This document shows positions 52,670-62,014 of a DNA stretch of 64,000 nucleotides, one piece after another. This DNA is from LZORAL124-50-18 sp051208045 (GTDB lineage Bacteria; Pseudomonadota; Gammaproteobacteria; Pseudomonadales; Oleiphilaceae): contig JBPJFY010000004.1 in the NCBI GenBank assembly GCA_051208045.1, positions 186,001 through 250,000 on the forward strand, in the 5' to 3' direction. Position numbers and translations under genes: made by a program. A model generated the notes under the pieces. The model was not told where the DNA came from. It saw only the letters and a list, made by a program, of their open reading frames with translations, and searched no databases. The first letter of the stretch is position 1. Every line of letters starts with the position of its first letter.

Positions 52670-55033
52670 TCAGTTTTCCGCCAGGAAGAACCAGGTATCG
52701 AGCACGGAATCTGGATTCAGTGAAATGGTGTCAATTCCCTGCTCCATCAGCCATTTCGCCAAATCAGGATGATCAGAAGGTCCCTGCCCGCAAATACCTA
52801 CGTACTTACCCGCGTTTCTACACGCTTGTATTGCTTTGCCCAACAAGATCTTGATGGCTTCATTTCTCTCGTCGAACAGGTGGGCGATGATGCCAGAGTC
52901 ACGATCGAGCCCCAATGTCAGCTGCGTCAGATCATTCGATCCGATGGAAAATCCATCAAAACTTTCGAGGAACTCTTCTGCCAGCAAAGCGTTTGCAGGA
53001 AGCTCACACATCATGATCACCCGCAAACCATTCTCGCCGCGCTTGAGGCCATTTTGAGCCAGGAGGTCTACGACCTGGCGTGCTTCACCCACCGTGCGAA
53101 CAAAAGGCACCATAATTTCAACATTGGTCAAACCCATTTCATCACGCACTTTCTTCAGTGCACGGCACTCCAGTTCAAAACAGTCTCGGAAAGTTTCCGA
53201 GATGTAACGTGAAGCGCCCCTGAAGCCGAGCATCGGGTTTTCTTCATCTGGCTCGTATAACGTGCCACCAATCAGGTTGGCGTACTCATTGGATTTAAAA
53301 TCTGACAATCGCACGATCACTTTCTTGGGCGCAAAGGCGGCGGCCAGAGTAGCAATACCTTCCACGAGTTTTTCAACATAGAAGTCCACCGGCCCGGCGT
53401 AGCCAGAGATCTTTTTCTCGACGGTTTGTCTGACCTCGCGAGGCAATGAATCAAAATTCAGCAGCGCTTTTGGATGGACGCCAATCATCCGGTTAATGAT
53501 AAACTCCAATCGTGCCAGCCCCACACCTTCATTGGGCAGAGCCTGAAAATCGAATGCGCGATCGGGATTACCCACGTTCATCATGATTTTAAACGGCAGT
53601 GTGGGCATGGAATCCACGCTGTTCTCTTTCAGCTCGAAATTCAGCAACCCCTCATAGATCATACCGGTATCCCCTTCCGCGCAGGAAACGGTGACCTCTG
53701 TTCCTTCCTGAAGTACTTCCGTGGCATTCCCGCAGCCAACAACCGCCGGAATTCCCAGCTCCCGCGCGATAATTGCGGCGTGACAGGTACGGCCACCACG
53801 GTCGGTCACGATGGCGGACGCCTTTTTCATCACCGGCTCCCAATCAGGGTCGGTCATATCGGTTACAAGCACATCACCAGGCTGAACACGATCCATTTCA
53901 CTGATTGAGTTGACGATACGAACAGGACCGCTGCCGATCTTTTGCCCAATGCTTCGCCCTTCGACAATCACCTTGCCCTTTTCTTTCAACAGATAACGTT
54001 CCATTACCGCCGCCGTGCTACGGCTTTTCACTGTTTCGGGACGCGCCTGGACGATGTATATTTTCCCATCAATACCATCTTTCGCCCACTCGATATCCAT
54101 CGGACGCTGGTAGTGTTTTTCAATGATCAGCGCTTGCTTGGTCAGACTGATAATATCCTCATCACTGATGGCAAATTTCGCTCGCTCAGCCGGCTCGACT
54201 TTCACGGTTTCAACGGTTGCCCCCACCTTGACGTCGTCGGAATACACCATTTTTATGGCTTTGCTGCCCAGGTTCCGACGCAGGATAGCCGGGCGACCGG
54301 CTTCCAGAGTCGGTTTGTGGACATAAAATTCATCGGGATTAACCGCCCCTTGAACGACGGTTTCCCCTAACCCGTAGGATGCGGTAATGAAGACCACATC
54401 CCGGAAACCAGATTCTGTGTCCAGGGTAAACATAACGCCACTGGAACCGGTTTCGCTGTGCACCATTTTTTGAACACCGGCAGACAGCGCTACCTGAGCA
54501 TGATCAAATCCATGATGCACCCGATATGAAATCGCACGATCATTGAACAGGGAGGCAAAGACTTCCTTGACGGCATGCTTGACGTTTTCCAGGCCGGCAA
54601 TGTTCAGGAAGGTTTCCTGCTGACCGGCAAAAGACGCATCAGGCAAGTCTTCCGCCGTTGCGGAAGAGCGAACGGCCACCGCCATAGTGTCATCGCCTTC
54701 CGTCAGTTTCGCATAGCCCGAAGCAAGCGCCTCATCAAAGGTCTGGGGAAAGGGCATGTCCACAATCCATTGACGGATTTTTGCACCGGTTTTGGCAAGT
54801 GCATTGACATCACTGACATCCAGCTGGTCCAGCTCCTGATGAATCCGGGTGTCCAGGCCATCTTTGGCCAGAAATTCACGATAGGCTTCCGCTGTGGTTG
54901 CAAATCCTAGAGGTACCGACACGCCTACACTGGAAAGATTGCTGATCATCTCCCCCAGGGAGGCATTTTTCCCTCCCACATGATGAACATCATTCATTCC
55001 AAGATCGGTAAACCAGGCTATGTACTTATCCAA
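52670..55033 (-). CDS. ppsA: Phosphoenolpyruvate synthase
   Basis: Makes PEP from pyruvate and ATP for gluconeogenesis. 787 residues from TTG (LDKYIAWFTDLGMNDVHHVG); GGGAGAA lies six bases upstream and the family starts this way, so a longer ATG version at 55093 is rejected. Nucleotide-binding domain at about 10-330 (GGKNASLGEM), the swivelling His domain with GGRTCHAAIIARELGIP (catalytic His), and the C-terminal TIM-barrel PEP domain (GFRGASRY; GSNDLTQLTLGLDRDS). Divergent from its regulator ppsR. Confidence 0.97.
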   Translation of the reverse strand: MDKYIAWFTDLGMNDVHHVGGKNASLGEMISNLSSVGVSVPLGFATTAEAYREFLAKDGLDTRIHQELDQLDVSDVNALAKTGAKIRQWIVDMPFPQTFDEALASGYAKLTEGDDTMAVAVRSSATAEDLPDASFAGQQETFLNIAGLENVKHAVKEVFASLFNDRAISYRVHHGFDHAQVALSAGVQKMVHSETGSSGVMFTLDTESGFRDVVFITASYGLGETVVQGAVNPDEFYVHKPTLEAGRPAILRRNLGSKAIKMVYSDDVKVGATVETVKVEPAERAKFAISDEDIISLTKQALIIEKHYQRPMDIEWAKDGIDGKIYIVQARPETVKSRSTAAVMERYLLKEKGKVIVEGRSIGQKIGSGPVRIVNSISEMDRVQPGDVLVTDMTDPDWEPVMKKASAIVTDRGGRTCHAAIIARELGIPAVVGCGNATEVLQEGTEVTVSCAEGDTGMIYEGLLNFELKENSVDSMPTLPFKIMMNVGNPDRAFDFQALPNEGVGLARLEFIINRMIGVHPKALLNFDSLPREVRQTVEKKISGYAGPVDFYVEKLVEGIATLAAAFAPKKVIVRLSDFKSNEYANLIGGTLYEPDEENPMLGFRGASRYISETFRDCFELECRALKKVRDEMGLTNVEIMVPFVRTVGEARQVVDLLAQNGLKRGENGLRVIMMCELPANALLAEEFLESFDGFSIGSNDLTQLTLGLDRDSGIIAHLFDERNEAIKILLGKAIQACRNAGKYVGICGQGPSDHPDLAKWLMEQGIDTISLNPDSVLDTWFFLAEN

Positions 55034-55190
55034 CGTGCTTCTCCCTATCTGAGTGTACTTTGTGATCACTATCTCATGTCGAGACGGTATCAAGGGGCCT
55101 AATAATACTCTAATTTATTCCACTGTTCCTCCCATATTTGTACTATTATTACGCGAAATCATAGGATTAGGGCATAACCGGGTAGGCTGA

Positions 55191-56012
55191 ATGAAAAGAA
55201 CGGCATTTTTTATTTCGGATGGCACAGGCATCACTGCGGAAGGCATTGGGCAGGCATTGCTCGCCCAGTTTGACCAGATCGAATTTGAAAAAATTACGCT
55301 GCCATACATCGATACGCTGGAGAAAGCTACCAAAGCTGTCGAAGCGATCAACCGCACAAGTGTGATCGACGGTGCGAAACCTATCATATTCGAAACCATC
55401 GTCAACGAAGAGATTCGTGGGGTCATTGCAGCATCTGAGAGCTTCATGGTGGACACGTTTGGTACATTCCTGTCTCATTTGGAACAGGAGCTGCAAACGA
55501 AATCCAACTCCATGGTGGGCAAGTCCCACTCCATGAACAAGAATATCGACGCCTATGAACGCCGTATCGCTGCCGTCAACTACGCATTGGACAATGATGA
55601 CGGCGGCCGCACTCGCATGTATGATCAGGCCGACCTCATATTGGTCGGAGTTTCTCGCAGCGGTAAAACACCCACCTGCCTGTATCTTGCGCTTCAATAC
55701 GGGCTGAGAGCTGCCAACTACCCCATCACCGAAGACGATCTGGATGATCAGCGTCTCCCTGCTGCCTTAAAAAGCCACAGAAACAAGATATTTGGGTTGA
55801 CGATTGATCCCGACAGGCTTTCGGAAATCAGAAATGAGCGAAAAGCCAATTCACGCTATTCATCACTGAAACAATGCATGCACGAAGTCGAAGAAGTGGA
55901 AATGATGTATCGACGAGAGCGCATTCCCTATCTCAACACGACACGATACTCCATCGAGGAAATTGCCACACGGATTATGGCTGAAACCGGAATTGATCGA
56001 CGCGTCAAGTAA
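55191..56012 (+). CDS. ppsR: PEP synthase regulatory protein (PSRP)
   Basis: Bifunctional kinase/pyrophosphorylase that inactivates PpsA by ADP-dependent phosphorylation and reactivates it with phosphate. 273 residues of the DUF299 family, with N-terminal MKRTAFFISDGTGITAEGIG, P-loop GVSRSGKTPTCLYLA (about 151-165), and NYPITEDDL. Divergent from ppsA, which settles its target (PpsA rather than PPDK). Complete. Confidence 0.95.
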   Translation: MKRTAFFISDGTGITAEGIGQALLAQFDQIEFEKITLPYIDTLEKATKAVEAINRTSVIDGAKPIIFETIVNEEIRGVIAASESFMVDTFGTFLSHLEQELQTKSNSMVGKSHSMNKNIDAYERRIAAVNYALDNDDGGRTRMYDQADLILVGVSRSGKTPTCLYLALQYGLRAANYPITEDDLDDQRLPAALKSHRNKIFGLTIDPDRLSEIRNERKANSRYSSLKQCMHEVEEVEMMYRRERIPYLNTTRYSIEEIATRIMAETGIDRRVK

Positions 56013-56033
56013 TCCCGGCTTCAGGCCTGGCGA

Positions 56034-58925
56034 TTAAAGCACGACCGCTTCGACGCCCATTGCCTCCAGAGCATCTTTTTTGGATGAACTGGTCACAATA
56101 CCAATGCTCGCCTCACCAGTAAGGTAGGTTTGGCAAACACGCTTAAGGTCATCGAGGGTCACCGCCAGTATTCGGGAACGAAACCGTTCCCGCTGCTCAG
56201 CACTTCTGCCAAACAGATTATTGTGAAATGCGCTCTTTGCTTCGCCGGCTGGCGACTTGGGCTTATCAATCTGTGAAACTACGCCAAGAATCGCCTCTTC
56301 CAGCGCTTGTGCCTCATGCGCTTCAGTTAACATCCAGGTAATCGACGCATCAAAATCCGCCAGCGTTTCATCCAGCCTGGGATCGCGATAAGAATAGAAC
56401 CGGAAGGCGGCAACGGCGCTATCCTGCCCTGCTCCCCCACCATAGGCGCCACCCTGCTCCCGAATGGCACGATGCAGATAGCCGTTGCGTAAAAAATTGC
56501 CCAGCACAGTGAGCGGAGCGGCATCTTCATGCTCGATTGGCACCGTCTGGTAGGCCTTGGCGCAAAAATTTACCTGCGTGGAGGTCAGCCATGCTTTCTT
56601 GACATGATTGCGCATGGGTGTGAGTGTAAAGGGTTTCTGCTCAACCGCAGAGGAAGGCCATGCCTTACCCAGCGCATCAGTACATTGTTGAGACTCTTCC
56701 CTCTCCGCCACCACCAAAAACTGTTTGGCTCCCTGAGTTATGAGCTGGTGCAGCGTTTTCAGCTGCTGCGCAAATTCAGCCATATTCTCACTGCTTTCCA
56801 ACGCCGCATCCAGTGCGCGCACCCGGGCAATACTGCTCATTCCGCCAAGATGGTAGGCCAGATTGGAAGTTGAACTGAACTCACTGCAGGCAACGCCCAT
56901 AGCTAATGCGTGCCCGTTGGACGTCACCGATTGGTCTTTTTTGGCACGCACCTTGGAAACCAGCTCCCGCAACCGCTCATGCTCATCAAATCGTGCCTCC
57001 AGCACAGTGGCACGCAGGAGGTCAGCCAGTGCCTGCTTGTTTCGGGCCAGCGCTTTACCTGAAACCACCAGGTACCCTTTGGCGTCCTGCTCATCATCAA
57101 TAGTACCCTTGATCGTGGCGTAGGCAGAGATGCCACCGCTGACTTCCGACTGCCAATCCTGTACCGCCAGATAGTCTCGCCCCCCCAAACCAATCTCGGT
57201 CAGGCAGTAGGTATACAGTGAGAGCAACAACGCCTGCGCCTCGGTGAGTTCGGGTAATGCGATGATAACCTGCTGATAAACCAGCCCGTTTGTGCCTTTT
57301 TTGTAGCTGGTTATCGGCACCGCACCCTCTATCACCTCCCCTTTGGGTACAGACAGGTGCAACGGCACGTCTTCTACGGTGACCTTCGGCAGCACCGCAT
57401 CGTCATCTTTACGTGCCTGTCGCTGCTTTAGTTGCTCTGCCAGCGTGACGACCTGTTGCTTCTGCTCCTCTTTCAAAGTGCTTTTGAGCTGAGCCAATTG
57501 CGCTTTTCGATAATTTTCCCGCTGCGCTTCCAGACCGGTATCCGGCACCAATGACAGCGTCACCCGGTGAGGATTATCCAACAGCAGCTTTTTCACGAGT
57601 GACTTTATATACTCTGGATCATCAATTTTTTCCCGCAAGCTCACGAGCACAGGCTCCAAGTCCAATAACTCAATGGCATCCCCGCCGTGGATCAAGGGAG
57701 GCAAGGCAGACAGAATTAACTGAAGGCCATAAGGGTAGCTGTCACCGGAAATTTCCCGTTGACTTAACTCCAGCTGATGCAGCACCGCCTCCACCCGCTC
57801 TTTGGGAACACCCTCTTGTGCGACTTTTTCCAGCGTGGACAGTATCAACTGCTCTAACTCAGGCACTTTGTCAGCATCACTGCCTTCAATGCCACAGACA
57901 AAGGTCATTTCCCGATTCGAATCTTCCAGGCCACACAGTGGGGACGGAGAGTGCCCCAGGCTCGTCGTTTCAAGCGCGTGCAACAATGGAGATGCACTGT
58001 TCTCGAAAAGTACGTTTACCAGCAAGTGGGCTTCCAGATTGGTCTCCAAATCAAAAGAGTGGCCAAGTAACCACCCCATAACAATATGTGTCTTATGTTC
58101 CGTGGCCTCATTGTCTGCCAGAGGGTATGCTTCGCGAACGCTGACCGGAGAAAAGTAGCGTTTTTCATCCGGGATGGTGGTGTCAATCGCCAGTCGGGAA
58201 AAGCGATGGAGCGCATACTTCTCAAAATTCGCCTGATGCTCCGCTGCATCGATATCGCCATACGTCATAAATACCGCATTGCTGGGATGGTAGTGCTTCT
58301 TATAAAACGCCTGTAATTGCTCGTAGCTCAGGTCCACGATATGATCTGGTTCACCGCCACTGTTGTGATGATAGGTGGTCGAAGGGAAAACATATTTGGT
58401 GAGGGTTTGCCATAACTGACTGACCGGCGAGCTCATCGCTCCCTTCATTTCATTGTAGACAACCCCTTTGTACTCCAGGTCGGAATTAACATCGCCCTCT
58501 GCGGCAAACTCTACACGATGACCTTCCTGGGCAAAATCCAGCGGATCAAGTCGCGCAAAAAATACACTGTCCAGATACACCTGAAGCAGATTGTCGAAAT
58601 CTTTTCGGTTCTTGCTCGCGAAGGGATAGGCGGTCCAATCACTGCTCGTAAACGCGTTCATGAACGTGTTCAATGACCGGCGAATCATCATAAAGAATGG
58701 ATCGCGCACCGGGTAGCGCTCGCTCCCGCACAATACCGTATGTTCCAGGATATGTGCGACGCCTGTTGAATCCTTCGGCACCGTTCGAAAGGCCACCAGG
58801 AAAACATTTTCCTTGTTATTCGCTTTGATATGAAAGTGAATCGCGCCGGTTTCGACGTGCTCATATTCTTCGATGTCAACGTGGAGAGACTCAACTCGCT
58901 GTGAACGCAGTAATGTAAACGCCAT
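56034..58925 (-). CDS. M16 family zinc metalloprotease (PreP/M16C-like)
   Basis: 963 residues from the chosen ATG (MAFTLLRSQRVESLHVDIEE); a longer in-frame start adds 30 residues with no family match. N-terminal zinc site HILEH at 58-62 (HxxEH form of the inverted motif), two M16 halves and the M16C-associated linker. The size and LEHTVLCGSERYPVRDPFF pattern place it with presequence-protease-type M16C enzymes that degrade peptides inside a closed chamber. No signal peptide, so cytoplasmic. Substrate unknown; convergent with ppsR. Confidence 0.9.
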   Translation of the reverse strand: MAFTLLRSQRVESLHVDIEEYEHVETGAIHFHIKANNKENVFLVAFRTVPKDSTGVAHILEHTVLCGSERYPVRDPFFMMIRRSLNTFMNAFTSSDWTAYPFASKNRKDFDNLLQVYLDSVFFARLDPLDFAQEGHRVEFAAEGDVNSDLEYKGVVYNEMKGAMSSPVSQLWQTLTKYVFPSTTYHHNSGGEPDHIVDLSYEQLQAFYKKHYHPSNAVFMTYGDIDAAEHQANFEKYALHRFSRLAIDTTIPDEKRYFSPVSVREAYPLADNEATEHKTHIVMGWLLGHSFDLETNLEAHLLVNVLFENSASPLLHALETTSLGHSPSPLCGLEDSNREMTFVCGIEGSDADKVPELEQLILSTLEKVAQEGVPKERVEAVLHQLELSQREISGDSYPYGLQLILSALPPLIHGGDAIELLDLEPVLVSLREKIDDPEYIKSLVKKLLLDNPHRVTLSLVPDTGLEAQRENYRKAQLAQLKSTLKEEQKQQVVTLAEQLKQRQARKDDDAVLPKVTVEDVPLHLSVPKGEVIEGAVPITSYKKGTNGLVYQQVIIALPELTEAQALLLSLYTYCLTEIGLGGRDYLAVQDWQSEVSGGISAYATIKGTIDDEQDAKGYLVVSGKALARNKQALADLLRATVLEARFDEHERLRELVSKVRAKKDQSVTSNGHALAMGVACSEFSSTSNLAYHLGGMSSIARVRALDAALESSENMAEFAQQLKTLHQLITQGAKQFLVVAEREESQQCTDALGKAWPSSAVEQKPFTLTPMRNHVKKAWLTSTQVNFCAKAYQTVPIEHEDAAPLTVLGNFLRNGYLHRAIREQGGAYGGGAGQDSAVAAFRFYSYRDPRLDETLADFDASITWMLTEAHEAQALEEAILGVVSQIDKPKSPAGEAKSAFHNNLFGRSAEQRERFRSRILAVTLDDLKRVCQTYLTGEASIGIVTSSSKKDALEAMGVEAVVL

Positions 58926-59130
58926 ATCTGAATTTCTTATAATCCTGGTAAAGTGGAACAAGTCGCTCCTATCTATGGAGGAACGACACAAGGCATGACT
59001 GAGCAATTCAATCATCCGGTTAACAGTATAGTATCAGGCAATCCTCAACACTCGGCAAGGTGCATTCCGCTGTAATCTGTGTGCTCGGGTGCAAAGTACG
59101 TGCTTTCCGCCCGATTCTACCTTTGAACCG

Positions 59131-59571
59131 CTATACAGGCAGTGGCCTTGATTGATAGTTGGTAAAGTCAGGAATATCCCGCTGGTAAGCGTCAAAGAGA
59201 GGTGAGCTCACGATAAGATCTGCGGTACTGGTGTTGCATGCCACCGGAATATTCCAGAGCGTGGCCAGTCTGAGCAGTGCTTTAATATCCGGATCATGAG
59301 GCATCGGCTCCAGGGGGTCCCAGAAAAACACTAATGCATCCACCATCCCTTCGGAAATTTTTGCCCCAATTTGCTGGTCTCCGCCAAGCGGCCCACTTTG
59401 TAACCGAACAATAGACAGCTCCGGAGCCTCCGCCAGCAACAACCCTCCGGTGGTGCCGGTCGTATACAGATGCCTTCCTGCAAACATTTTCCGGTGTTTC
59501 ATTACCCAGGCACGAAGGGTAGACTTACAATTATCATGCGCCACCAACGCAATGGAGTGGATACCCGGCAT
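59131..59571 (-). CDS. mgsA: Methylglyoxal synthase
   Basis: Turns dihydroxyacetone phosphate into methylglyoxal and phosphate, a bypass used under sugar-phosphate stress. 146 residues: phosphate-binding GTTG at 39-42, catalytic Asp65 in LGGDQQIGA and His92 in PHDPDIKALLRLA. Length equals the family (E. coli 152). It has its own start and lies 205 bp from the M16 gene. Confidence 0.95.
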   Translation of the reverse strand: MPGIHSIALVAHDNCKSTLRAWVMKHRKMFAGRHLYTTGTTGGLLLAEAPELSIVRLQSGPLGGDQQIGAKISEGMVDALVFFWDPLEPMPHDPDIKALLRLATLWNIPVACNTSTADLIVSSPLFDAYQRDIPDFTNYQSRPLPV

Positions 59572-59698
59572 AGACCTTTACCTCGACTGATATTTTCCCG
59601 GACACTCTACCTTGATGCAGCATGTTTACCAAGTCCATTTCAATGCCGATTTTTTCTGATACACTGACCTGACCAACCTTATTTACCAGATATATCGC

Positions 59699-60286
59699 AT
59701 GACGAACGAGCGCGTTAACGACCCCACCCCCTCAGAAGGCAACCAGGCTACACAAGAAACGCTGATCGATCCTGCGAAATCCTACACTCGCCCGGATTTA
59801 AAGCGGGTAACAGCGGAAGCCATCGAAAAAGCCGAGAAAAAAAGTCGCCGGCGCAAACGCGAGCGGTCACAGGTGGATATTGAAGCTTATTGGCTGGAGC
59901 GAAAGACCTACCTGGAAAAGATTCAGCGAATACCGGAGATGAAAACCCGGTACTTTAAAGCGATGATCATCTATCTCCTGAGGCGGTTCCTCTGGTCTTT
60001 TGGCTTTTTTCCTGTCTTCCTCGCCATTTGGATTCCCCTGATTCTTAATCGATTCAATCCCGTGGCCACGGTATCCAATTTGCTGCCGCACCTTGAAAAA
60101 TTTGTTCTCTCCAATCCCGAGGCACAGGCAGCCACCATGCAGACCATCTGGCTTGCCTGGTTCTCCATTGGATTTATCTTCGCCATTTTCGATTTTGTGC
60201 TCACGCCCTATAAATCGCCTTACGAATACGAGGCTGATGTACACATGCGCGCATGGGAGCAATTACAAAAAGCAAACAAATCCTGA
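59699..60286 (+). CDS. Unknown two-helix inner-membrane protein
   Basis: 195 residues, not recognised. N-terminus is highly charged (EKAEKKSRRRKRERSQVD, about 46-63). Two predicted membrane helices (about 90-112 and 145-167) are separated by a 30-residue loop; the C-terminus is a short soluble tail. The charge pattern places the basic N-terminal region in the cytoplasm. No obvious Shine-Dalgarno is seen ahead of the ATG. Divergent from mgsA. Could be a small envelope or scaffold protein; confidence is in the ORF, not in a role. Confidence 0.7.
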   Translation: MTNERVNDPTPSEGNQATQETLIDPAKSYTRPDLKRVTAEAIEKAEKKSRRRKRERSQVDIEAYWLERKTYLEKIQRIPEMKTRYFKAMIIYLLRRFLWSFGFFPVFLAIWIPLILNRFNPVATVSNLLPHLEKFVLSNPEAQAATMQTIWLAWFSIGFIFAIFDFVLTPYKSPYEYEADVHMRAWEQLQKANKS

Positions 60287-60431
60287 CCGGGCCACATACG
60301 GGCCGTGCACCACGCCCGTTTAAAGTGTGATCTCACTTCCATTTCACTGAATTACGTTGTAAATCAGTTACATTCTGTAGCAAATCAGTCTAACATTAAT
60401 CAGATAGATGAGTTAAAGAGGTTTGAATAGC

Positions 60432-61916
60432 ATGGTCGATGTTAGACCGCTTCTGTTTATCAATGCGCTCGCATTCATGTTGCTGCTAACGGCAGGATTT
60501 GCGCAGGTCACATCCCACAAATCCCACTCCGGGGCTGAAATCCCCCCACTCTATACAGAAACCTCGACTATAGAGCAGCCAACTGCAACCAACGCAGAGG
60601 CCTATGCCCAATCCGCGACCACGGGAGTGGCTGTCGAACAAACTTCTCAAACACCAGAGACCACCACGGACTACGTCGATGAAATCACGCCAGCGACGGC
60701 CGCGTCGGATGATGCGATTTTTGCTGACACACCTCCAGAAACCACCGAGGCGCCCGACCCCATCTTTGCCGACACAACGGAGCACTCCAGCGAGACAATG
60801 GCAGCCCGCCCGGAAGTCGAAGTAACAGCGCCAGAGGAACAGGCACCGGCCATTGCCAAAACGCCAGAGCCTGCGGCGGCTCCGGCACCAAAAGCACCCA
60901 CCCTGTCCAAACCCATTGCAGACAAAGTCGAAATGGAGCAGGTAACCTTTGTGGCACCTGCCCCCATTGTGGCAGCCAAGGCAACAACCGGCCAACTGAC
61001 GATTCGATCCAATGTCAGTGATGATATGGTGCTGGTAAATGGTAAACCCTATGGAAAAACGCGCCTTGACCTGACGCTCAAACCCGGAAACTATGACATT
61101 GAAGTCGCCAAATCCGGCTATGTCAGCTGGAAAGGCTCAGCCCAGATAGTCGCAGGCAAAGAAAGCACGCTGATTGCACGCCTGGAAGAGTACACGTCCG
61201 TCGAGTATCGAAATGGAAAATGGCGTGGCGGTATCATTTCCGGTGAAGGTGTTTTTGTTGATTCAGACGGCACGGAATATACTGGCTCCTTTGTGAACAA
61301 GCTCTTCCACGGCAAAGGCAGCATTCGATACCCGGACGGCACAAAATATTCCGGCGACTGGTTTGAAGGCAAGATGCAGGGACGAGGCTCACTGACCCTG
61401 TCGAACGGCGACACCTATATTGGCGAGTTCAGAGAAGATCAATTCAATGGCGACGGCACACTCACGAAAGCCAATGGAGACATTTACTCCGGTTTCTGGG
61501 TAAACGGTGCACTGAATGGGCAAGGCAGCCTCACCACGAAGAAAGGACTCCTGTATGTCGGCAGCTTTTCCGACAACCTGTTCCACGGAAATGGCAATCT
61601 CACCTACCCGGACAGCAGGCACTATGAAGGCGGCTTCTCCAACGGAAAGTACCACGGCAAGGGCATTGAAACATTTGCCACCGGGAAACAATACTCCGGC
61701 CAGTTCATGGACGGTCAGTACCATGGCCAAGGGGAAATTCAGAACCCTAACGGCAGCAAGATCAATGGCACCTTTAAGTTTGGCCAACCCTACGGAAAAG
61801 CCATTCTTACCACTCCGGAAGGCGAGGTGTTCACTGCTCGAACAACGGAGCCGGGTGTCTGCTATCGGGATAAGAGCTATCGCGCCACAACCTGCCCCCC
61901 GATGGAAGGCTGGTAA
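60432..61916 (+). CDS. PEGA-domain / MORN-repeat envelope protein
   Basis: 494 residues. N-terminal membrane or signal helix (about 6-24), a disordered stretch to about residue 165 rich in T, P, A and E, a PEGA domain (about 190-250; GQLTIRSNVSDDMVLVNGKP), then about eight clear MORN repeats plus a degenerate first one (each about 23 residues, pattern YxGxFxxxxxxGxGxxxxxxG), ending in a short tail with two cysteines. MORN repeats usually bind lipids or proteins. A GAGG precedes the ATG at a slightly long ten bases; a TTG nine bases upstream is too close. Role unknown. Confidence 0.82.
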   Translation: MVDVRPLLFINALAFMLLLTAGFAQVTSHKSHSGAEIPPLYTETSTIEQPTATNAEAYAQSATTGVAVEQTSQTPETTTDYVDEITPATAASDDAIFADTPPETTEAPDPIFADTTEHSSETMAARPEVEVTAPEEQAPAIAKTPEPAAAPAPKAPTLSKPIADKVEMEQVTFVAPAPIVAAKATTGQLTIRSNVSDDMVLVNGKPYGKTRLDLTLKPGNYDIEVAKSGYVSWKGSAQIVAGKESTLIARLEEYTSVEYRNGKWRGGIISGEGVFVDSDGTEYTGSFVNKLFHGKGSIRYPDGTKYSGDWFEGKMQGRGSLTLSNGDTYIGEFREDQFNGDGTLTKANGDIYSGFWVNGALNGQGSLTTKKGLLYVGSFSDNLFHGNGNLTYPDSRHYEGGFSNGKYHGKGIETFATGKQYSGQFMDGQYHGQGEIQNPNGSKINGTFKFGQPYGKAILTTPEGEVFTARTTEPGVCYRDKSYRATTCPPMEGW

Positions 61917-62014
61917 GCGTCGCAGAATGAGCTATTTTTTGTACACCCATTTTTAGATTGTGAGCTAAAATTTAGGAAATATCCGGGCTTTACCGGGCTA
62001 CATTGAGGTAATTA

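Noticed and set aside
60820..61890. Tandem DNA repeat or CRISPR-like array
   Set aside because: The periodicity of about 69 bp is at the protein level (MORN repeats); the DNA repeats are diverged and in frame with the CDS.
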